DNA of 64,000 nucleotides from an uncultured Acetobacteraceae bacterium (GCA_943912335.1 CALTUD010000019.1:1-64000), one strand, 5' to 3'. Positions 26,784 to 35,724 are shown, counted from the stretch's first letter. The notes: generated from the letters alone by a model not told the origin. Translations and numbers: made by a program.

Positions 26784-27333
26784 GTCTCGTAGACAAAGCT
26801 TGACGGTTTGGAAACTGGTTGAATCAACGCTGCCATTTGGAGGCGATGTTGGACGATCGGATTGGCACCCCCGCTGTCATCAAAAAGGATGCTGGCCCGT
26901 CCGAGGCGCTTGGCCGGTCGCGCGGTGGGTCCTCCACCAAACTGCACGCGCGATGCGATGCGCGCGGACTGCCGCTCGGCGTCGTGCTGACGTCCGGTCA
27001 GGCGCACGATATCCAGGGCCTTGGACCTTTGTTTCACATGATCGAGGACAGGGCACGGATGCTGCTGGCCGATCGTAGCTACGATGCAGACGCCGTCCGT
27101 GCGGAGATCACCTTCACCGGCACCCGGGCCGTCATTCCGGCCAAACGCGGCCGCAAGGCGCCCTCCCTGCACAGCCGGCCGCATTACGTTTGGCGCAACC
27201 TCATCGAACGCATGTTCAACACACTCAAGAACTGGCGACGTGTCGCCACCCGATACGATAAAACTGCCCAGTCCTACCTCGGTTTCGTTTCCATCGCGTC
27301 CACGTCCCTCTGGATCAGCTTTGTCTACGGACG
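26784..27333 (+). mobile_element. IS5-family insertion sequence, internally deleted copy 2
   Basis: The ends GTCTCGTAGACAAAGCT (left) and the complement CGTCCGTAGACAAAGCT (right) match those of copy 1. Both flanks read CTAG (26780-26783 and 27334-27337). The element is about 550 bases, so roughly 310 bases found in copy 1 are missing from the transposase 5' part. Orientation is the same as copy 1. Confidence 0.78.
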
Positions 27334-27337
27334 CTAG
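26819..27337 (+). pseudogene. IS5-type transposase, N-terminal part deleted
   Basis: An open frame of 172 codons reads through the remaining C-terminal part. It includes LHARCDARGLPLGVVLTSGQ, LLADRSYDADAV (catalytic Asp region) and RNLIERMFNTLKNWRRV (catalytic Glu region), and it ends in the border CTAG. The first catalytic Asp motif (DSTVVRAH in copy 1) is missing, because the sequence jumps from GTPA to VIKKDAGP. The product cannot be an active DDE enzyme. Confidence 0.75.
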
Positions 27338-27349
27338 AAACGCCGGATG

Positions 27350-27395
27350 ACCGGATCGTTCTTTCGTCGCATCAATTTCGAAAGAACGATCCGGT
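27350..27395. repeat. Perfect 17-base inverted repeat
   Basis: ACCGGATCGTTCTTTCG (27350-27366) is the exact reverse complement of 27379-27395, with a 12-base loop. It lies 12 bases past IS copy 2. No T-run follows on either side, so it is not a standard terminator. It could be a processed transcript end displaced from hpnN by the island. Confidence 0.6.
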
Positions 27396-27734
27396 GGCAT
27401 GCGGCTCCGGCATCGATTAAGTTCTGCTGCCGTTTAACGATGTGTTAACTAATATGGATTATTCATGGGAAGCCATTTCACAATTGTATTGCGTATCCAA
27501 GATTCCATAACAAGACACCATATACAATATGGTGAAATAATAGTTAATCCGAGTTATTGTGGTTGACTGTTCCATATATTGGTTTAACTCAAAGGAAATT
27601 AAATCGCTAATTTATCGTCCCTTTAAACAATAACCTTACTCAGATTCATAATACGACGGTTATATCCAAAATGGATCGCCGTATCGCCTGAATGAATACT
27701 TCTGTAAGAATACGGATGGAATTGGTGTACGACC
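27396..27734. other. AT-rich gap without a gene
   Basis: This stretch is markedly AT-rich compared with the rest of the window and holds no plausible gene on either strand. It contains the palindrome CACCATAT-ACA-ATATGGTG (27516-27534) and several TTAA-rich tracts. It is the only upstream region for the three-gene operon that starts at 27735, so it probably carries that promoter. No clear -35/-10 pair can be picked out with confidence. Confidence 0.55.
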
Positions 27735-28925
27735 TTGGTTTCGTTCCTGCGCCCTAATCCGCCGCGTCTGTCTGATCTACGATCCGAACTGGTTCGGCTC
27801 GAGAACAGCGGGCGTTTCTCGAATTTCGGACCGGTCAATACGCGATTCGAAACAGAGCTCATCGCACGCATGTTCGGCGGGCAGGGTGCCTGTCTCACCG
27901 TCTGCAACGCCACCATCGGTCTTATGCTGGCGATACAGGCCGTTCTCTGGAACCGGGCCGGTGGGGTCTTTCCCGGCAAGGATGGTGCTGCGCCGCGCTA
28001 TGTCCTGATGCCGTCCTTCACTTTCGCGGCGACCGCACAGGCGGCGGTCTGGTGCGGCCTCGTTCCGCTGTTCTGCGACAGCAGGGCGTCGGACTGGAGC
28101 GCCTGTCCTGACGACGAGGAACGTCTGATCGCGAAGTATGGCGACCGGATCGCCCTCATCATGCCCTACGCCACGCTGGGCACGCATATCGATCTCGATC
28201 GCTACGAAGCGCTCCGGCGACGCACGGGAATACCGGTCGTCATCGACGCGGCGGCATCGCTCGGCAGCAACGGTCCGGACGGCAAACAATTCGCGACGGG
28301 CTCCGCCCTGCCGGTCGTTTTCTCCATGCACGCCACCAAGGCCTTCGCGACTGCCGAAGGCGGGGTCATCTACGCGAACGACGAGGCTTTGATCGCGCAG
28401 ATGCGCGTCATGGCGAATTTCGGTTTCGCATCTCCCCGGTCGTCGTCGATGCCCGGCATCAACGCCAAATTGTCCGAAGTTCACGCCCTGCTCGCCCTGG
28501 AGAAGCTGAACGTGTTCGAGGCGCTGATGGAGCAGCGTCGACGGGCGTCCGATCTCTACAGGGAACTCCTGCCCGGATGGGAATTCCAGCACGATGCCGG
28601 CACGCGGTCGGGCTGTTCCTTCATGCCGGTGCTGTTGCCGCATGCGGTGCTCGAAGACCGTGCAACCATGATCTCGGCATTGCAGCGCGATGGGATCGAG
28701 ATTGCCGCCTATTTCTCGCCTCACGTCGCCCAGCAGCCGTTTTTCCGGAATTGCCCGAGATCCTCCCTGTCGGTCGCCGACGACATTGCCGCCCGGGTGC
28801 TGTCCCTGCCGTTATGGGATGCCATTCCCGACAGCGACGTCCGGTCCGTGTGCGATGCCCTGCGCCAGTACGTTCCGGATCCTCATTTCCTGACGTTTCC
28901 CATCCGTCAGGAGATTCGTGCATGA
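27735..28925 (+). CDS. DegT/DnrJ/EryC1/StrS-family aminotransferase
   Basis: This protein of about 396 residues is a PLP enzyme of the sugar-aminotransferase family. The PLP lysine lies in HATKAFATAEGGVIYAND (about residue 202). An Asp-containing PLP contact is in VVIDAAASLGS, and LPSFTFAATAQAAV-like sequence (MPSFTFAATA) lies near residue 95. The start is taken as TTG because no ATG is in frame near the N-terminus; the true start is uncertain. The stop overlaps the next start (ATGA). Members make amino sugars on nucleotide sugars, or modify sugar-linked substrates. Confidence 0.8.
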   Translation: MVSFLRPNPPRLSDLRSELVRLENSGRFSNFGPVNTRFETELIARMFGGQGACLTVCNATIGLMLAIQAVLWNRAGGVFPGKDGAAPRYVLMPSFTFAATAQAAVWCGLVPLFCDSRASDWSACPDDEERLIAKYGDRIALIMPYATLGTHIDLDRYEALRRRTGIPVVIDAAASLGSNGPDGKQFATGSALPVVFSMHATKAFATAEGGVIYANDEALIAQMRVMANFGFASPRSSSMPGINAKLSEVHALLALEKLNVFEALMEQRRRASDLYRELLPGWEFQHDAGTRSGCSFMPVLLPHAVLEDRATMISALQRDGIEIAAYFSPHVAQQPFFRNCPRSSLSVADDIAARVLSLPLWDAIPDSDVRSVCDALRQYVPDPHFLTFPIRQEIRA

Positions 28926-29725
28926 CGCCTGCCTCACCGACCCGTGACGGTGCCGGCTCGTCGCTCTATGACGCGCTGGCCTCTTCCTACGATCACAGCG
29001 TAGCGGAACCGACCGTCCGGCGAGCCTACGAATTGTTGTGCCGGGACTATGTCGCGGCGCTGCTTCCCCCGAACGGCGGTCACGTCGTCGATGTGGGCTG
29101 CGGGACGGGGCGTTGGGCGGAATGGCTGCTTGCACGCGGCGTCGCCGTGACCGGCATCGAGCGGTCTCAGGGCATGGTGGACGTCGTGCGGACCCGTCGG
29201 CTCGGACCGAACTTCCATCTGGTCTGCCGGTCCATGGAGGATGCCGAGATCGAGCCCGGAAGTGCCGACCTCGTCATCGCCATCGGCTCGCTGCAATATG
29301 CGGATGACCCTGCAGCAGCGTTGCGTAGGATCGTCGGATGGGTGCGTCCTGGCGGCACTGTGGCGGTAATGGTCGACTCGCTCGTCGCCCTGGTGCTCGA
29401 GCTGCTGCACTCGGGCCGCGTGCAAGAGGCCTTCGAACGGCTGTCGACGCGCCGTGGCCTGTTCCATTTCGGCGATCATGCCGCTTCGCTGCATCTCTAT
29501 GACCGGGCAAACCTGGCTGCAGACATGACGGCAGCCGGGCTGGAATCACTCCGGTTCCACGGCCTGGCAGCCGGGGCCACCGCGATCGGTCGGTCCGGAC
29601 TCGCGCGCAACATGGCAGAGAACGAGACGGAGACGCTTCGAGCCGAGCGGATCCTGGCCGACGATTCCGCAATGGTCGATTGCGGGCTGCATATCCTGGG
29701 TATCGGAACACGGACCGTAGCATGA
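28922..29725 (+). CDS. SAM-dependent methyltransferase, class I
   Basis: This 267-residue protein has the class-I Rossmann motif VVDVGCGTGRWAEWLL (about residues 55-70), an acidic strand end (VTGIERS) and a motif II/III stretch (DLVIAIGSLQYADDP, VRPGGTVAV). It starts in the preceding stop (ATGA) and its own stop overlaps the next start (ATGA). Its N-terminus (LYDALASSYDHS) is typical of ubiE/type-11 methyltransferases. The substrate is probably the product or sugar acceptor of the aminotransferase, which is inference from context. Confidence 0.85.
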   Translation: MTPASPTRDGAGSSLYDALASSYDHSVAEPTVRRAYELLCRDYVAALLPPNGGHVVDVGCGTGRWAEWLLARGVAVTGIERSQGMVDVVRTRRLGPNFHLVCRSMEDAEIEPGSADLVIAIGSLQYADDPAAALRRIVGWVRPGGTVAVMVDSLVALVLELLHSGRVQEAFERLSTRRGLFHFGDHAASLHLYDRANLAADMTAAGLESLRFHGLAAGATAIGRSGLARNMAENETETLRAERILADDSAMVDCGLHILGIGTRTVA

Positions 29726-31104
29726 CCTCTCCGTCCGACAGCCTGTCCTATGTCGCCGCGTTTCGGGCCTATAAATGGAACGCCGACATCGCTTTCCTCG
29801 CGGCGCGGTTCTTCGCGAACTGCCCCGGCGCCAGACACGTCGTTCTCGTGAACGAGGAAAGAGGCGAGATCGATGTCGGACTCTACGAGAAAGTTTCCCA
29901 TACCCAGGATTTTGGTGCATTCGGGCTTCCCGAGCGGCCGGCCGGTCAATCGCCGTGGTACAACAGTGATTACACCTATCTGTTGTTGCGCATCCGGCTT
30001 CCCGGCTACGGCCATTATCTGATCGTCGAGTCCGATGTCGCGGTAAATCTCTCGGTCGAACCGATCATCCGTCACGTCGCGGAACAGAGGATCGACGCGC
30101 TGGTGCACCAGATGACTTCGGTGCATCCGGACTGGGTCCATTACGAGGCGTCGCTCGCTCAGGACGATCCGCTCCGCTGCTTCCTGTTCGTTTGCATTTT
30201 CTCCGAGAAAGCCCTCGAAGTCTTGCTGACCGGACGGCAGGTATTGGCCAGTCATCCCTCTTTCGAGGAACGGCCGTGGCCTATCTGCGAGTCGTTCGTT
30301 CCGACCGTCCTACGAGATGCCGGCCTTCGCATCGCGGAACTGTCGCCCTTTCTCGAGGATGCGAGCCTGCTCCGATACAGGCCCTTTCTGCGGCTGGCCG
30401 ATCCGGAAACCAGCCGTCCGGGTACCATGGCACATCCGGTCCTCGGCCCCACGGATCTGGCCACGGCCTTGTTGTATGATCAGTCGCCCACGGACTTTTT
30501 CCAGGAGGGCACGGTTCTGCAGGGCCATCTGGCTCAGGAACCGCTCGCCAGCATCGCGACGCCCCTGATCGACAGTTTCGCCCGCACGGGCGATCACCGT
30601 CCGGTCGCAAGGCTGCATGCCGAGCTTCGCCGTCACGGCGTGCCATTCCCGCATCGCGCCGATCTCGCCTTCGCCAAGCCGGCGATCATCAACGCAGCCA
30701 GCCAGTGGTCGCGCGCCGGAGATCCGGTGCTGGACGCATGCGGCGCCAACGGTTCCGTGCTGCACGAGGAATGTGCCTTCCATACCGATGACCGCATCGA
30801 TGCATGGTGGCAGGTCGATCTCCTTGACGACTGCATGATCAACCGCGTCGAAATCGTCAATCGTGGCAATTTCTCGGAGCGATTTCAGAATTTCTCCATC
30901 TCCGGCAGCACGGATGGATGGAACTGGATCACGCGGCATGTGGAACTCAGAGACACCCCGGTTTCCAGCGACGCGGCAAATCCCTGGTCGCACCACTTCG
31001 AAACGCCGTTCAGGGCCCGTTTCGTTCGCGTCTGCCGAGTCGGCGAAACGGGCGTCCTTCACCTGCGGCGCGTCCGCGTTTTTGGCCATGTGATCTACGG
31101 CTAG
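29722..31104 (+). CDS. Protein of unknown function with C-terminal F5/8-type (discoidin-like) region
   Basis: This 460-residue protein has two parts. Residues about 320-455 read like an F5/8 C (discoidin) carbohydrate-binding region: DDRIDAWWQVDLLDDC, NRVEIVNRGNFSERFQNFSI and STDGWNWITRHVEL. The N-terminal about 310 residues include YLIVESDVAVNLS (a DxD-like acidic patch), which resembles but does not clearly match glycosyltransferases. There is no signal peptide. The gene overlaps the methyltransferase stop (ATGA), so it belongs to the aminotransferase operon and may act on the same glycan. Confidence 0.7.
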   Translation: MTSPSDSLSYVAAFRAYKWNADIAFLAARFFANCPGARHVVLVNEERGEIDVGLYEKVSHTQDFGAFGLPERPAGQSPWYNSDYTYLLLRIRLPGYGHYLIVESDVAVNLSVEPIIRHVAEQRIDALVHQMTSVHPDWVHYEASLAQDDPLRCFLFVCIFSEKALEVLLTGRQVLASHPSFEERPWPICESFVPTVLRDAGLRIAELSPFLEDASLLRYRPFLRLADPETSRPGTMAHPVLGPTDLATALLYDQSPTDFFQEGTVLQGHLAQEPLASIATPLIDSFARTGDHRPVARLHAELRRHGVPFPHRADLAFAKPAIINAASQWSRAGDPVLDACGANGSVLHEECAFHTDDRIDAWWQVDLLDDCMINRVEIVNRGNFSERFQNFSISGSTDGWNWITRHVELRDTPVSSDAANPWSHHFETPFRARFVRVCRVGETGVLHLRRVRVFGHVIYG

Positions 31105-31137
31105 AAAATCGCCCACCCGGCCGGATCGTCGGCACAA

Positions 31138-31155
31138 TCAGGAACACTCTCCTGA
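31138..31155 (+). repeat. Short perfect hairpin after the three-gene operon
   Basis: TCAGGA-ACACTC-TCCTGA is a perfect six-base stem 34 bases past the stop of the F5/8-type gene. It lacks a T-run. It may mark the transcript end or be chance. Confidence 0.3.
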
Positions 31156-31280
31156 GCAGCGAGGCAGAGCGCAGGACGCGATCCACCTGATCGCGCTTCC
31201 GTGCTCACCGCCGCTCCCGCCGGCTTTCGGAAAAGGCTGCAAGCGCCGACCCGGGCTCGACGCTCGCGCCTGGTTCGGCA

Positions 31281-31532
31281 TCAACGATCCAGCGTCGCCG
31301 CCGGTGCCGCTGCTGGGCCCCTCTGCCGCTCCATGCGCTGGCACTCCGCCATCAGCTTCATACCCTCCGCCGACATCGGCTGACGATGCGCCATGTCGTC
31401 GCGCATCTGCGCGCAGACGCGCATCTTCTCCGCCATGGTCAAGGGTTTCGTCGTCTGGGGCGTCGTCTGCGCGACGGCCGGAGAAACGAGTGCTGCCAGA
31501 AGCAGGCTTGCGACGAATGGCCGATCGGTCAT
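31281..31532 (-). CDS. Small periplasmic protein of the copper operon
   Basis: This 83-residue protein begins with a signal peptide (SLLLAALVSPAVAQ). The mature part has KMRVCAQMRDDMAHRQPMSAEGMKLMAECQRMERQ-like spacing: two Cys and many Met residues (quoted here as Met/Cys-rich, about residues 38-70). That composition suits copper binding. It lies 40 bases after copB on the same strand, so it probably shares its transcript. No named family is recognised. Confidence 0.65.
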   Translation of the reverse strand: MTDRPFVASLLLAALVSPAVAQTTPQTTKPLTMAEKMRVCAQMRDDMAHRQPMSAEGMKLMAECQRMERQRGPAAAPAATLDR

Positions 31533-31572
31533 GAAGCGCTCTATCTCGATGATGTTGAAAAGAATGGTGCTC

Positions 31573-32319
31573 TTAAAACCAGGATCGTAACCCGAAGGTG
31601 AACCGCACATCACCCGCGCCTTCGCCCCGCTCGCGCGCGAAAGCCTGCGCCTGACCGACATAACCGGCATAGGTCACACCGACATAAGGTGCCAATTTCC
31701 GGCTCCACTCATAACGAAGTCGCAAACCAGTATCGATGTCGGACAGGCCCGAGCCGGTCCGTCGCGCCCGATCGGCTTTGCCGTAGACGTTCAACTCTGC
31801 TTGCGGCTGCAGGATCAACCGGTTCGTCAGCAGCAGATCGTAAGACCCCTGCAATCGGAACGCCGTGCGTCCGCGATCGCTGACATATCCCGTCGCCTCG
31901 ATATCGAAAAAATAAAGCGACAGACCCTGAACGCCGAACGCGACCCACGTGCGCGTCGGACCGTCATCCAGATCCACACGCACGCCGGCCTGCAAATCGA
32001 ACCATGTCGAGATCGCCCGATCGAACAACGCCTCGTGTTGCCCGTCACTGAACCGGCCATTCCTGTCGACGGTTCCTTCCGATTTGACCCAAAGCTTGTT
32101 CAGATCGGTACCAATCCAGCCCTGCCCGTCATACCGGAACTGACCATCGCCGCCGGCGCGATCCTCGAACTGCTCCAGGATCGCGTGGGCGTAGATGGCG
32201 TTGTCCATCACGGGCGGCATGCCGCCGGGAGACACCATCGCATCCGGCGACTGCGCCGACGCGACACCGGAGCACGCGATCAGCATCGCACCGCTCCACA
32301 CGCCCGCGCGCCTTCTCAC
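31573..32319 (-). CDS. copB: Copper resistance protein B
   Basis: This 248-residue protein has a signal peptide (LIACSGVASAQ) and then an outer-membrane beta-barrel domain of the CopB/PcoB family. DGQGWIGTDLNKLWVKSEG and YGKADRARRTGSGLSD are characteristic, and it ends in Phe (FGLRSWF), as outer-membrane proteins do. It is shorter than many CopB proteins because the Met/His-rich N-terminal extension is reduced. The GTG start overlaps the copA stop (GTGA), so the two are translationally coupled. Confidence 0.88.
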   Translation of the reverse strand: MRRRAGVWSGAMLIACSGVASAQSPDAMVSPGGMPPVMDNAIYAHAILEQFEDRAGGDGQFRYDGQGWIGTDLNKLWVKSEGTVDRNGRFSDGQHEALFDRAISTWFDLQAGVRVDLDDGPTRTWVAFGVQGLSLYFFDIEATGYVSDRGRTAFRLQGSYDLLLTNRLILQPQAELNVYGKADRARRTGSGLSDIDTGLRLRYEWSRKLAPYVGVTYAGYVGQAQAFARERGEGAGDVRFTFGLRSWF

Positions 32320-34103
32320 GACACCACCACGGTGCGGAACATGCCAAGTTCCATGTGGTACATCAGATGGCAATGGAAAGCCCACCGCCCTGGTACATCG
32401 GCGGTCACGAGATAGCTCAACCTCTCCCCGGGCTGCACGATCACCGTATGCTTGTAGGGCCGCAGCGCATCTTCGCCGTTCTCCAGCTCGCTCCATAAAC
32501 CATGCAGATGGATCGGATGCTCCATCATGGTGTCGTTGATCAGCACGAAGCGAACGCGTTCGCCCAGCGGGATTCGGATCGGCTCGGCCTGCGAGAACTT
32601 CTTGCCGTCGAATCCCCAGATATAGCGCTCCATGTTGCCGGTCAGGTGCAGAACGATCTCGCGCGACGGCGGTCTCGGATCGGCTCCCGGACGGGTGGCG
32701 CGCAACATCGCATACGTCAACACTCGTCGCCCGTTATGCTCCAGACCGTCACCGGGATCGTTCAGCCGATCGGTCGGCATCATCGCCACGTTGTCGACAC
32801 CCACGGACCCTTTCAGTCCGACCGCCCCCGACTCCTTTCCGACCGGCGGATCCATGTCCATGCTGCCCATATCCATGCCCGCCATGGACGCGCCATTTGG
32901 TCCCATCTCCATTCCGGGCATCTCGCCCTGGCCCGCGCCGTGCTTCATCGCCGCGCCACCCCCCATGCTGCCCATCCCCATATCGAGCATGGTGCGCACC
33001 GGGCGCAGGTCCATCGGCGGGATCGCCGCCAGCAGCCCGGCGCGCGGCGACAGGGTGCCGCGCGCGTAGCCGGTACGGTCCTCGCTCTGCGCGAAGATCG
33101 TGTATGCCCGCGCCTCCTTCGGCCGCACGATCACGTCGTAGGTTTCCGCGACGCCGATGCGGAACTCGTCCACCGACACGGGTTCGACATCGTTCCCGTC
33201 GGCCTGCACCACGACCATCTCCAGCCCCGGAATCCGCACGTCGAACAGCGTCATCGCCGATGCGTTGACGATCCGCAGACGCACCCGCTCTCCAGGTTGG
33301 AACAAGCCGGTCCAGTTCGCCTCAGGCGACAAGCCGTTGCAGAGATAGGTGTAGATGGCACCGCTCACATCCGCGATGTCCGTCGCGCTCATGCGCATCC
33401 GTCCCCAGCGCAGCCGGTCGTTGATCGTGTGTCCCAGTCCGTTGCGCGCAGCGTCGGAAAAAAACGTACCCACAGTGCGCTGCCGGAAGTTGTAGTAGCC
33501 GCTCTGGAACTTCAGATTGCTGACGATCCCGGCCGGATCGGCATCGGTCCAGTCCGACAGCACGATCACATGCTCGCGCTCGGAGCGCTGCGCCTCACCC
33601 GCACGCGGTTCCACGATCAGCGCCCCGTAGAGCCCCTGCTGCTCCTGGAAGCCGGAATGGCTGTGATACCAATAGGTGCCACTCTGGTGCAGCGGAAACC
33701 GATAGCTGAACGTCTCGCCCGCAGGAATCCCGGCGAAACTCAACCCCGGCACCCCATCCATGTCGCTCGGCACGCGGATGCCGTGCCAGTGGATCGAGCT
33801 GGTTTCGTCCAACGTGTTGTGCACGCGCAACGTCACGATATCGCCCTGGCGCCAGCGCAGGGTCGGCCCGGGCACGGACCCGTTCAAACACGGTGCCATC
33901 ACCGTGCGTCCGGTAATGTTCACAGGAGCCCGACCGATCCGCAGATCGAAATCGTCGCCCGACAAAATCTGTGGTGTCTGCGTCTGCTCGTTGGCGCGGG
34001 CACTCCAGCCCGGCACCAGCAGCGCCGCGCCCGACAAGGCGGCGCCGCGCACGAAGGTTCGGCGCGACAGGGCGCCGCCTCCGTTAGGAGATCGGAACAA
34101 CAT
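32316..34103 (-). CDS. copA: Multicopper oxidase CopA
   Basis: This 595-residue periplasmic copper oxidase is exported by a Tat signal (LSRRTFVRGAALSGAALL). Copper ligands are in SIHWHG (about residue 104), YWYHSHSG (about 146), HPIHLHG (near 525) and the C-terminal HCHLMYHMELGM (about 577-588). A Met-rich segment (about residues 385-450, with repeated MGSM and MDMG) is typical of CopA and binds Cu(I). The frame is open beyond 34103, but the ATG there puts the Tat signal at the N-terminus with GGAAGA upstream. Confidence 0.92.
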   Translation of the reverse strand: MLFRSPNGGGALSRRTFVRGAALSGAALLVPGWSARANEQTQTPQILSGDDFDLRIGRAPVNITGRTVMAPCLNGSVPGPTLRWRQGDIVTLRVHNTLDETSSIHWHGIRVPSDMDGVPGLSFAGIPAGETFSYRFPLHQSGTYWYHSHSGFQEQQGLYGALIVEPRAGEAQRSEREHVIVLSDWTDADPAGIVSNLKFQSGYYNFRQRTVGTFFSDAARNGLGHTINDRLRWGRMRMSATDIADVSGAIYTYLCNGLSPEANWTGLFQPGERVRLRIVNASAMTLFDVRIPGLEMVVVQADGNDVEPVSVDEFRIGVAETYDVIVRPKEARAYTIFAQSEDRTGYARGTLSPRAGLLAAIPPMDLRPVRTMLDMGMGSMGGGAAMKHGAGQGEMPGMEMGPNGASMAGMDMGSMDMDPPVGKESGAVGLKGSVGVDNVAMMPTDRLNDPGDGLEHNGRRVLTYAMLRATRPGADPRPPSREIVLHLTGNMERYIWGFDGKKFSQAEPIRIPLGERVRFVLINDTMMEHPIHLHGLWSELENGEDALRPYKHTVIVQPGERLSYLVTADVPGRWAFHCHLMYHMELGMFRTVVVS

Positions 34104-34176
34104 GGAATCATCTTCCAGAAACCGGAATCGTGAAACCGGTGCGTCGACCGGCGGTGCTGGTTCGGCCTCGCGGCCG

Positions 34177-34527
34177 TCAGGCTTCCGTTCTGGGCGGCGG
34201 TACATCCGGCGGCGCATCCCGCCCGCTCGTCCGGTCGCGCGGCACGAGCGCGAAGCATACGCGCAACACACGCGTCGCTGATGGCAGCGCTGATATGGGC
34301 GGCGTGACCCAGCTCACGACGCACCCCGCGCAACATCCAGACTGATGCCCGCAATGGTCCGTGTCGCCGTGTCGATGCGTCTGGAGCGTCGCATGCATCA
34401 GAGCCGGCGCCGTGACCGCCTGATGACCGCACCCGGCAGGGTCGGCATGAACAGGTGCCGCGAACAGTAGCATCAAAGGCAGCAGAATCACACGCAGGGC
34501 GCGCAGGAAACGGGCATCGGCACGCAT
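34177..34527 (-). CDS. Cys/His-rich secreted protein, first gene of the copper operon
   Basis: This 116-residue protein has a signal peptide (LRVILLPLMLLFAAPVHA). The mature part contains CGHQAV, HRHGDTDHCGHQSGCCAGC and many Pro and Arg residues. Its Cys/His clusters could bind copper, and it recalls short DUF2946-like proteins without a sure match. It lies 73 bases before copA on the same strand. The ATG at 34527 is chosen over a GTG nine bases upstream because the purine-rich AGGAAG is better placed. Confidence 0.6.
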   Translation of the reverse strand: MRADARFLRALRVILLPLMLLFAAPVHADPAGCGHQAVTAPALMHATLQTHRHGDTDHCGHQSGCCAGCVVSWVTPPISALPSATRVLRVCFALVPRDRTSGRDAPPDVPPPRTEA

Positions 34528-34665
34528 TCCTTCCACTTCCTTCGCTTCCGCCAGCCGAGCCTCACCCTATAGCCGGGGAGGGCGACCGCCACCAATCCCT
34601 TTCATTCACAACGTGTCGCATCTTTCCGCTTCATTTTCCTGGCGAAAGGAACAAGACTTCCCCGC

Positions 34666-35724
34666 ATGAAGCGCTTCCTCCTCCCCCTTCTTCTGCTCGC
34701 CAGCATCCCCGCACGAGCGGCCGAACCGATCCCGATCAAGGTGCTGGTCGTCACCACCTTCGAACTCGGCGCCGACACGGGCGACAAGCCCGGCGAGTTC
34801 CAGCGCTGGGTCGAGAAGCTGCCATTGCCCGAGACGGTGCCGTTCCCGCAGGGCTATCGCGCGCTGCGCTTCAACCCGGCGCTCGGCGTGCTCGGAATCG
34901 TCACCGGCGAGGGGCCGACACGCGCGGCGGCGTCGATGGAAGCGATCGGTAACGATCCCCGCTTCGATCTCAGCCACACGTACATCATCCTCGCCGGGAT
35001 CGCCGGGATCGACCCGCGTTTCGGCTCGCCCGGCTCGGCAGTCTGGGCGAAGCACGTGGTCGACGGCGATCTCGCCCACGAGATCGACGCCCGCGAAATC
35101 CCCAAGGACTGGACCACCGGCTATATCCCGCTCCAGCGCGCGACGCCGTTCGAGCAGCCGGTGCCGGACGCACAATCCATCTCCGGCTCGTCGATGTTCA
35201 CCCTCAATCCCGGCCTGGTCGATTGGGCGTTCGGACTGACCCGGAACGTCGCCCTACCGGACACGCCGGTCCTGCGGAAACTCCGCGCGCCCTATCGCGG
35301 CTTTCCGGCCGGGCAGAAGCCGCCGGTAGTCGCGATCGGCGATACCCTCGCCGCAGGGACGTTCTGGGTCGGCGCACGCATGAACCGCTGGGCCGAAGAT
35401 TGGGTGCAGTACTGGACCAAGGGTCAGGGCGTGTTCGCCACGACGGCGGAAGAAGATGCCGGCATGATGCAGGCGCTCACCTTCCTGGCCCAGGTGCGCA
35501 AGGTCGATCTCGACCGCGTGCTGGTGCTACGCACCGCCAGCAATTTCGACATGCCGCCGCCCGGCGAGACCCCGGCCGAACTCCTCGCCGCGGAAGCCAA
35601 GGAGGGCAGCTATTCCGGCTTCGTCCCGTCTGTCGACGCGGCGTTCGACGTCGGCAGCGTCGTCGTGCGCGAACTCGCGACGCATTGGGACCGCTATCGA
35701 GACACGGTGCCGGGCGCACGATGA
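34666..35724 (+). CDS. Purine nucleoside permease-like protein (NUP family)
   Basis: This 352-residue protein has a signal peptide (LLPLLLLASIPARA) and a NUP-type domain. Marks are VLVVTTFELGADTGDKPGEF, GIVTGEGPTRAAASMEAI and ILAGIAGIDPRFGSPGSAVW. Members resemble nucleoside phosphorylases and were named after a yeast nucleoside transporter; bacterial ones are probably periplasmic nucleoside-binding or -cleaving proteins. With CpdB and 8-oxoguanine deaminase in the same window it adds to a purine theme, though it is 20 kb away. Confidence 0.8.
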   Translation: MKRFLLPLLLLASIPARAAEPIPIKVLVVTTFELGADTGDKPGEFQRWVEKLPLPETVPFPQGYRALRFNPALGVLGIVTGEGPTRAAASMEAIGNDPRFDLSHTYIILAGIAGIDPRFGSPGSAVWAKHVVDGDLAHEIDAREIPKDWTTGYIPLQRATPFEQPVPDAQSISGSSMFTLNPGLVDWAFGLTRNVALPDTPVLRKLRAPYRGFPAGQKPPVVAIGDTLAAGTFWVGARMNRWAEDWVQYWTKGQGVFATTAEEDAGMMQALTFLAQVRKVDLDRVLVLRTASNFDMPPPGETPAELLAAEAKEGSYSGFVPSVDAAFDVGSVVVRELATHWDRYRDTVPGAR

